From assembly GCA_027295475.1 (NCBI GenBank), contig JAPUKV010000106.1, positions 1 to 6,571 on the forward strand: a DNA stretch of 6,571 nucleotides. Reading direction: 5' to 3'. Source of the stretch: Pseudomonadota bacterium (GTDB lineage Bacteria > Pseudomonadota > Gammaproteobacteria > Woeseiales > Woeseiaceae). A program made the translations under genes and the position numbers. The first letter of the stretch is position 1; every line of letters begins with the position of its first letter. Under the pieces are notes generated by a model. The model was not told where the DNA came from, did not search any database, and saw only the letters and a list, made by a program, of their open reading frames with translations. Below, piece by piece: positions 1 to 6,571 of the stretch.

Positions 1-215
1 TGCACGGCAATCTGACGATCGAGAAACCAGGTGGCTGGGACAACAACAAGTCGCGCAAGCCGAAGATTATCATCGGCCCCGGATCACGGATCGGCGGCAA
101 AATCGTCGCAGAACGTGAGATCGAGCTGTATATCAGTGACACAGCGGAGGTCGGCGGCGTTGCCGGCGTAATGAGCATGGAGCAGGCGATTCGCTTTAGC
201 GGCAAACGCCCGTAA
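1..215 (+). CDS. C-terminal fragment of a small beta-rich (possibly bactofilin-like) protein
   Basis: An open frame enters from the left edge and ends at a TAA at 213-215; the first complete codon is at position 3, giving 70 visible residues. The fragment begins HGNLTIEKPGGW, then a basic stretch (NNKSRKPK), then short strand-like repeats rich in Gly, Ile and Val (IIIGPGSRIGGKIV, ELYISDTAEVGGV), and ends FSGKRP. The alternation of hydrophobic pairs with G-S/G-G turns resembles polymer-forming bactofilin or other right-handed beta-helix proteins of proteobacteria, but this is a pattern judgement, not a recognised motif. The N-terminus and any signal peptide lie outside the window. The metallopeptidase gene follows on the same strand within 10 to 31 bases, so the two may share a transcript. 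I am fairly confident it is coding; the family is uncertain. Confidence 0.6.
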   Translation, partial: HGNLTIEKPGGWDNNKSRKPKIIIGPGSRIGGKIVAEREIELYISDTAEVGGVAGVMSMEQAIRFSGKRP

Positions 216-219
216 AATA

Positions 220-242
220 GGGGCTGTGCAAGGCGCAGCCCC
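220..242 (+). promoter_or_regulatory. GC-rich hairpin between the two + strand genes
   Basis: GGGGCTGTGC (220-229) pairs with GCGCAGCCCC (233-242): ten base pairs including one G-T wobble, closed by a three-base AAG loop. It starts five bases after the upstream stop codon and ends four bases before the ATG at 247. No T-run follows, so it is not a canonical intrinsic terminator. It could attenuate transcription, protect the 3' end of the upstream message, or affect translation of the downstream gene. The structure is visible directly; the role is inferred. Confidence 0.45.
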
Positions 243-246
243 CCAA

Positions 247-981
247 ATGTCACTGTTCCCGGAACACGATGAGCCCGGCACCGAGCCGGGCTTTGACGTC
301 CGTGAGAGCGCACGAGCCCGACGGTTGTCCATCAAGGTCTATCCGCGCGGGCGTGTCGAAGTCGTCGTACCGCGGCGTACAAGGCCCCAAGAGGTCGAAT
401 CCTTCGTTAAAGAGAATAGCGAATGGATCCGCAAAGCACGGCAATCCTTCGCGCTAAAGCATCCGCCGGAACCATTCGCGTTGCCCGAGTCGATCGAACT
501 CAGGGGGCTCGGGCGAGTGGTGCCAGTTCGCTACGAGCGTGGGAATGGTGCGAAGTCGGTGCGCTTCAGGTATGTCGGCGGGCAGGTCGTTCTCGCGGGC
601 CAAACCAGCAATGAAAAACTCTGCGTCAACGCTTTGCGACGCTGGCTGAGCTCTGTCGCAAGGAAAGAGCTTGAACCGATGCTCCAGGCACTGTCTGAGC
701 TCACCAGCATGCCCTTCAAGAAGCTGCAGATCCGGGCCCAGCGCACCTGCTGGGGCAGCCGCAGCGGAAGGGGCACAATCAGCCTGAACCTGTGTCTGCT
801 ATTTCTGGAACCGCAATTGCTTCGGTACCTGATGATTCACGAGCTGTGTCACGGGCGGCACATGAACCACTCCAAAAGCTTCTGGCGCCTGGTAGCGAGA
901 TTCGAGCCGAATTACAGGAAGCTGGATCGCGAACTGACGGAATGCTGGAACCGGGTTCCCGACTGGCTGGGTATTTATTAA
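247..981 (+). CDS. YgjP/SprT-like (DUF45) zinc metallopeptidase
   Basis: Encodes 244 residues from ATG 247, or 251 from an in-frame GTG at 226. The C-terminal half carries the YgjP-like metallopeptidase signature HELCHGRHMNHSKSFW. His198, Glu199 and His202 form HExxH, and His208 in the NHS..FW segment is the expected third zinc ligand (numbering from ATG 247). It is preceded by the family's WGS...GTISLN strand, about residues 166-178, and a leucine-rich helix. The N-terminal part (VRESARARRLSIKVYPRGRVEVVVP) is the usual strand-rich lead-in. No signal peptide or membrane segment is seen, so it is probably cytoplasmic; substrates of this family are poorly known. I prefer ATG 247 because a GTG at 226 would lie inside a strong hairpin with its purine tract (AGGGG, 219-223) only two bases away. 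However, ATG 247 also lacks a well-placed ribosome binding site, so the start is open. The protein ends with a TAA at 979-981. Confidence 0.88.
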   Translation: MSLFPEHDEPGTEPGFDVRESARARRLSIKVYPRGRVEVVVPRRTRPQEVESFVKENSEWIRKARQSFALKHPPEPFALPESIELRGLGRVVPVRYERGNGAKSVRFRYVGGQVVLAGQTSNEKLCVNALRRWLSSVARKELEPMLQALSELTSMPFKKLQIRAQRTCWGSRSGRGTISLNLCLLFLEPQLLRYLMIHELCHGRHMNHSKSFWRLVARFEPNYRKLDRELTECWNRVPDWLGIY

Positions 982-1043
982 GAATACGTGGGGACGAATG
1001 ACTAAATTATCCTTGTTAATCATATTCTTATTTAATTTATTTG
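979..1043 (+). terminator. Possible weak terminator in the AT-rich convergent gap
   Basis: The 72 bases between the convergent metallopeptidase and DUF2333 genes (982-1053) are far richer in A+T than their surroundings. TAAGAATA (979-986, overlapping the stop codon) is the exact inverse complement of TATTCTTA (1023-1030). Inside it, TGACTAA (999-1005) pairs with TTAATCA (1016-1022) with one mismatch, leaving a 12-base bulge on the left side. A T-rich tract (TTTAATTTATTT) follows from 1031. The shape is that of a terminator for the + strand gene, but the stems are A/T-rich and interrupted, so the call is weak. Confidence 0.3.
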
Positions 1044-1053
1044 AAGTGATCTA

Positions 1054-2073
1054 TTACCCCCGGTCCAATAACTCCCTCAAGTTGATCACGGCCGCATTGG
1101 CCCTTGCCAGGTAGTTCGCCATCACTAGCGAATGATTGGCAAAAAGGCCGAAACCGCCGCCATTCAACACAATCGGTGACGTCAGCGGCTTCAGGCTTGC
1201 TTCGAACTCGCGGATGATCTGCCTGACGCTTACCTCGGCGTTTTTGTCGGCCAGGACCTTTGCAAAATCGAATTCTGCGGCCCGGAAGAAGTGCACCAGC
1301 GCCCAGGCGGTGCCACGGGCCTCGTAGAAGATATCGTCGATCTCGAACCAGGATGTCCTGACATCGACGCTGTCACCCAGGGAGGTATTCGCTTCGGCAG
1401 CAGCATCGCCGGCGAGATCGGTATTAATGACTGAAGTGGCAACGCTGTCACCCAGTCGCCGCGACAGGCTGCCCAGCCGTTTCTCGACCTGGGCGAGCCA
1501 CTCACGAAGGTTATCAGCTCTCGCATAGAACTGCGCCTGCGGCTTACCGACACCGGCCAGTCTGTCACGGTATTTGACGAACCCGGCAATCGCATCCCGA
1601 TATTCAGATTCCGTACGCGGAAGAATCCAGGAATCGTTGTCGAAAAAGAACTGCGGTTCCCCGACAACGACATCGACATCTTCCTTGGACTGCGACTGGC
1701 TACGGCTGTAGTCATTTCGAATGACACGCGCCAGATCGCGGACCTGCTGCAAGACACCGAATTCCCAATTGGGAATGTTGTCGAGAAAAACGCCGGGCAG
1801 CATCATGTCGTTGCTCAAATAACCACCCGGCTTATCGAGCAAGGTCTCGGCCACGCGGATCAGCGTATCCGTGGTTGCATAGCCGATTACCGTTTTTTCA
1901 CCCTCCGTCTTTTGATTGACCCAGAAAACGTCAGGCATCCTTGACCAGTACCAGCCGATAATGGTGAGAAACAAGAATACGGCGGCGACGGCCCAGCCAG
2001 TCGTTTTTACCCATAAAGGCCTGCCAGGAATCTTGTCTGCCGTGTGAACGGATTTGTTCTTCTTGAATATCAT
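1054..2073 (-). CDS. DUF2333 family inner-membrane protein
   Basis: Encodes 339 residues. The N-terminus is short and basic (KKNKS), followed by one strongly hydrophobic segment at about residues 25-43 ending GWYWSRMP. The remaining ~290 residues are soluble-looking and probably periplasmic. I recognise the DUF2333 family from the whole pattern: the post-membrane WYWS..P, a GYATTDTLIRVAETLLDKPGGYLSND region (about 64-89), DNIPNWEFGVLQQVRDLARVIRNDYSRSQSQS, the DNDSWILPRTESEYR segment, and a C-terminal GGGFGLFANHSLVMANYLARANAA motif. The length fits the family; no function is established. The ATG at 2073 is the only plausible start because an in-frame TAA lies just upstream at 2103-2101. The region before it (AAGAACAAGCAAA) has no clear Shine-Dalgarno sequence. 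Translation ends with TAA immediately followed by TAG (1056-1051). It lies 136 bases downstream of the sirtuin gene on the same strand, so it may be on the same transcript or have its own promoter. Confidence 0.9.
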   Translation of the reverse strand: MIFKKNKSVHTADKIPGRPLWVKTTGWAVAAVFLFLTIIGWYWSRMPDVFWVNQKTEGEKTVIGYATTDTLIRVAETLLDKPGGYLSNDMMLPGVFLDNIPNWEFGVLQQVRDLARVIRNDYSRSQSQSKEDVDVVVGEPQFFFDNDSWILPRTESEYRDAIAGFVKYRDRLAGVGKPQAQFYARADNLREWLAQVEKRLGSLSRRLGDSVATSVINTDLAGDAAAEANTSLGDSVDVRTSWFEIDDIFYEARGTAWALVHFFRAAEFDFAKVLADKNAEVSVRQIIREFEASLKPLTSPIVLNGGGFGLFANHSLVMANYLARANAAVINLRELLDRG

Positions 2074-2209
2074 TTTGCTTGTTCTTGGTTTGCGAAAGGC
2101 TTAGAGGGCCGGATAGTCTATCAGTTCCGCAACGATGGATGCGGTGTGTGCCCACGATCATGCGCCGGGACGTGCGGCATGAGCTGCAGAAAACGATACG
2201 GCGCGGAGT
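2074..2209 (-). other. Gap between sirtuin and DUF2333 genes
   Basis: These 136 bases hold no convincing gene. The only structure I see is an 11-base palindrome, GATAG-T-CTATC, at 2112-2122, about 40 bases upstream of the DUF2333 start on the - strand. It could be a protein-binding site in a promoter, but no good -35/-10 pair is evident near it. I also see no strong stem with a T-run that would terminate the acnA-sirtuin transcript. Read-through into the DUF2333 gene is therefore possible. Confidence 0.3.
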
Positions 2210-2970
2210 TTAAGCGCGAAGCTCGGAAGCGAGCAAGCGCGATACCAGTTCAGGTAGCACGGTCCCGGCATTTCCGCTGAGACAAAAATCGCTCATGTCG
2301 GATAAGGGTGTTGGATTGGGATTGACTTCGACAATCCTGGCACCGGCCGCGCGAGCGGTATCCGCAAAGCCTGCCGCGGGCCAGACGAGCGACGATGTGC
2401 CGATCGAGAAGAACAGGTCGCAGGTCGAGGCGGCCGCCATTGCTTTGTTAAGTGCGTCCTCGGGGATTGCTTCACCGAACCAGACTACGCCCGGACGAAG
2501 TTGTCCGCCGCAAGCCGGGCAGGCGGGGACCGCTGAGGAAACATCGCGCGCGTCTGCTACGACACAGCCTTCTACAAAGCACCTGTCTTCGAAAATGTTG
2601 CCGTGGAATTCGATAACGTTGTCGCTACCGGCGCGCTGGTGCAGACCGTCGACGTTCTGGGTAATCAGCGTGAACTCCCTTACCTGTGACGCCAGGTCCA
2701 CCAAAGCCCGGTGTCCGGCGTTCGGTTCGACTTTGGCCACGAGTTCCCGGCGCCATCGGTACCAGCGCCAGATGAGTTCGGGGTCGCGGAGAAAGGCCTC
2801 CGGAGTGGCCAGCTCATGCGGATCGAATTTCTTCCAAAGGCCGGTTTGTGCCTCACGGAACGTGGGCACACCGCTCTCGGCCGATATGCCCGACCCGCTA
2901 AGCACACAGACATGGCGACTCGCCCGAAGCGCATCTATTAGCGCCTCCGGATACACCGGATTTTTATCCA

Positions 2971-2971
<1 letters not shown>
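2210..2971 (-). CDS. cobB: Sir2-family NAD-dependent protein deacylase (CobB-like, class III signature)
   Basis: A sirtuin of 253 residues that would remove acyl groups from lysines using NAD+, producing nicotinamide and O-acyl-ADP-ribose. NAD-binding motifs are GSGISAESGVPTFR (26-39) and TQNVDGLHQRAG (104-115). The catalytic His is H123 in FHGN. The zinc ribbon uses C131, C136, C151 and C154. The Rossmann part continues with VVWFGE (162-167), GTSSLVWPAA and VEVNPNPTPLS. Y71 and R74 in the WYRWRREL segment match the Tyr-x-x-Arg pair that in SIRT5 and E. coli CobB binds negatively charged acyl groups, so desuccinylase or demalonylase activity is plausible beside deacetylation. The usual GAG of the first motif reads GSG here. 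No signal peptide is seen; it should be cytoplasmic. Its ATG overlaps the acnA stop by one base (TGATG) and has no evident ribosome binding site, pointing to translational coupling with aconitase. The family is certain; acyl preference is inferred. The symbol follows the bacterial family name. Confidence 0.94.
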
Positions 2972-5649
<2,678 letters not shown>

Positions 5650-5654
5650 AGTCT

Positions 5655-5660
5655 CTCCCC
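5655..5660 (-). promoter_or_regulatory. acnA ribosome binding site
   Basis: On the - strand GGGGAG is followed by five bases (AGACT) and then the ATG of acnA. This is a strong, well-spaced Shine-Dalgarno sequence and fixes the acnA start. It contrasts with the lack of any such site before the coupled sirtuin gene. Confidence 0.75.
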
Positions 5661-5683
5661 GGGAAATTACTTTGCTGCCAAAT

Positions 5684-5705
5684 GACCGAACCGGTCCGCG
5701 GTCCG
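5684..5705 (-). repeat. Dyad and tandem 7-mer in the acnA leader
   Basis: On the + strand, CGGTCCG occurs twice in direct tandem (5692-5698 and 5699-5705). The first copy overlaps the right arm of a dyad, GACCG-AAC-CGGTC (5684-5696). The cluster sits between the likely -10 box (5718-5723) and the acnA ribosome binding site, so it would lie at the very start of the acnA mRNA or just after the transcription start. It could be an operator or a small leader stem; no known regulator consensus is recognised. Confidence 0.35.
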
Positions 5706-5717
5706 GGGCGGGGCGGC

Positions 5718-5723
5718 ATTATA
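5718..5723 (-). promoter_or_regulatory. Putative acnA promoter (-10 box)
   Basis: The - strand reads CCGCTATAATGCC, with a perfect TATAAT at 5723-5718 in otherwise GC-rich DNA, about 69 bases before the acnA ATG. At 17-18 bases upstream there is no good TTGACA match (CGATAT/GCGATA), so the -35 element is weak or activator-dependent. The hexamer lies in the gap after the mnmA stop and would drive the acnA-sirtuin pair independently of mnmA. Confidence 0.5.
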
Positions 5724-5738
5724 GCGGATTAGGGGCTG

Positions 5739-6571
5739 TCATATCGCCGCGTGGATGGTTGCGTGCCGGGCCAGCGCGCGGTCGATGACCGCGCCACCCA
5801 GACACCGGTCACCGTCGTAGAACACGGCGAACTGGCCGGGCGCGACGGCTCTTTGCTCCGCGGCAAACGAAACTTCGAGCAAGTCGCTAGCCTCTTGTCT
5901 GACAAGGCATGCCTGGTCAGGCTGCCGATAGCGAATCTTGACATTGCAGCTCAAAGCTCCTGTCCGCGACAACTTTTCAGGCGGTTTACCGATCCAACTG
6001 GCGGCGCTTGTCTCCATTGAGGTGCTGTAGAGCATCGGGTGCTCGCCTTGCACAACGACCAGCGCGTTGTCCTCCAGAATCTTGTCCGCGACATACCAGG
6101 GTGCGTCGCCGGAGTCCTGCCGGCCGCCAAGGCCCAGTCCCTGGCGCTGCCCCAGCGTGTAGTACATCAGGCCCTGGTGCCGTCCGAGCTCCTTGCCATC
6201 CGGTGTCCGGATGGGTCCCGGATCCGCCGGGAGATAAGTCGCAAGGAACTCCCTGAACGGCCGCTCGCCAATGAAGCAGATGCCTGTGCTGTCCTTCTTG
6301 TCGTGGATGGCCAGACCATGGTCGCGGGCAATACGACGGACATCCGTCTTCAACAGCTCCCCTAGCGGGAAAAGCGTCTCAGCCAGCGCGCTGGCAGAGA
6401 CCGCGTGCAGAAAATAACTCTGGTCCTTGGCCTTATCGGCAGCCTTCATTAGTCGCACCTGCCCGTCGGAGACATCGGTGCGCGCGTAATGTCCTGTTGC
6501 CAGCAGTTCCCCACCAAGACGTTTGGCGTAGTCCCGGAATGCGCCGAATTTAATCTCACGGTTGCAAAGTA
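5739..6571 (-). CDS. mnmA: tRNA-specific 2-thiouridylase MnmA (5' end outside window)
   Basis: The frame runs off the right edge; 276 residues are visible, ending in a TGA at 5741-5739. MnmA activates U34 of Lys, Glu and Gln tRNAs with ATP and inserts sulfur from the IscS/Tus relay, making the s2U of mnm5s2U. The visible part starts at LCNREIKFGAF, whose Cys matches the catalytic nucleophile (E. coli C102). It continues with LLATGHYAR, KAADKAKDQSYFLHAVS, and STGICFIGERPF, whose Cys matches the persulfide-forming C199; the two cysteines are 96 residues apart here and 97 in E. coli. The central PGPI and YYTLGQRQGLGLGG segments and the C-terminal beta-barrel (VKIRYRQ, AVAPGQFAVFYDGDRCLGGAVI) are intact. 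About 100 N-terminal residues, including the PP-loop ATP site, are not in the window. acnA follows 89 bases downstream on the same strand. Confidence 0.97.
   Translation of the reverse strand, partial: LCNREIKFGAFRDYAKRLGGELLATGHYARTDVSDGQVRLMKAADKAKDQSYFLHAVSASALAETLFPLGELLKTDVRRIARDHGLAIHDKKDSTGICFIGERPFREFLATYLPADPGPIRTPDGKELGRHQGLMYYTLGQRQGLGLGGRQDSGDAPWYVADKILEDNALVVVQGEHPMLYSTSMETSAASWIGKPPEKLSRTGALSCNVKIRYRQPDQACLVRQEASDLLEVSFAAEQRAVAPGQFAVFYDGDRCLGGAVIDRALARHATIHAAI

Noticed and set aside
84..335. Open frame on the - strand across the left-edge gene and the metallopeptidase start
   Set aside because: It spans two real + strand frames and the hairpin between them and has no recognisable protein features.
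1230..1757. 175-residue alternative frame on the same strand as the DUF2333 gene
   Set aside because: It is an out-of-frame shadow of the DUF2333 gene, Ser/Arg/Pro-rich, with no domain pattern.
2044..2280. Cys-rich 78-residue + strand frame crossing the sirtuin-DUF2333 gap
   Set aside because: Both ends lie antisense to established genes; the Cys/Arg-rich sequence shows no paired zinc-ligand pattern and there is no convincing start signal.
5724..5746. ATGACA overlapping the mnmA stop as a -35 box for acnA
   Set aside because: It lies only 13 bases from the TATAAT, too close for a normal sigma-70 promoter.

Overview
The window reads as ordinary chromosomal DNA of a moderately GC-rich gammaproteobacterium. 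Evidence for this is the DUF2333 inner-membrane protein, an AcnA-type aconitase close in length to the E. coli enzyme, a MnmA very like the E. coli one, and a CobB-like sirtuin. I cannot place it at genus level. I found no phage, insertion sequence, CRISPR array, tRNA, rRNA or obvious defence cassette.

Layout, left to right. On the + strand, the 3' end of a small glycine/isoleucine-rich, possibly beta-helical (bactofilin-like) protein (to 215) is followed by a YgjP/SprT-like zinc metallopeptidase gene (247-981, or 226-981 with a GTG start). A strong GC-rich hairpin lies between them. An AT-rich 72-base gap (982-1053) with imperfect nested inverted repeats separates this pair from a convergent block on the - strand. 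In transcription order that block is mnmA (5' end outside the window, ends 5739), an 89-base gap with a consensus -10 box and a good ribosome binding site, acnA (5649-2971), a Sir2-family deacylase gene (2971-2210) that starts on the last base of the acnA stop codon, a 136-base gap, and a DUF2333 membrane protein (2073-1054).

How the genes fit together: acnA encodes the citrate/isocitrate isomerase of the TCA cycle. The sirtuin is joined to it by a TGATG stop/start overlap with no visible Shine-Dalgarno sequence of its own, so the two proteins are probably made in a coupled way. The sirtuin carries the Tyr-x-x-Arg signature of class III (desuccinylase/demalonylase-type) enzymes, which suggests an NAD+-dependent deacylase co-expressed with a central carbon enzyme. 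MnmA (tRNA 2-thiolation), the YgjP-like protease and the DUF2333 protein are housekeeping or poorly characterised proteins with no evident functional link to it.

No previously undescribed multi-gene system is evident. The most interesting points are the acnA-sirtuin coupling and two small regulatory-looking sequence structures, one before the metallopeptidase gene and one in the acnA leader.
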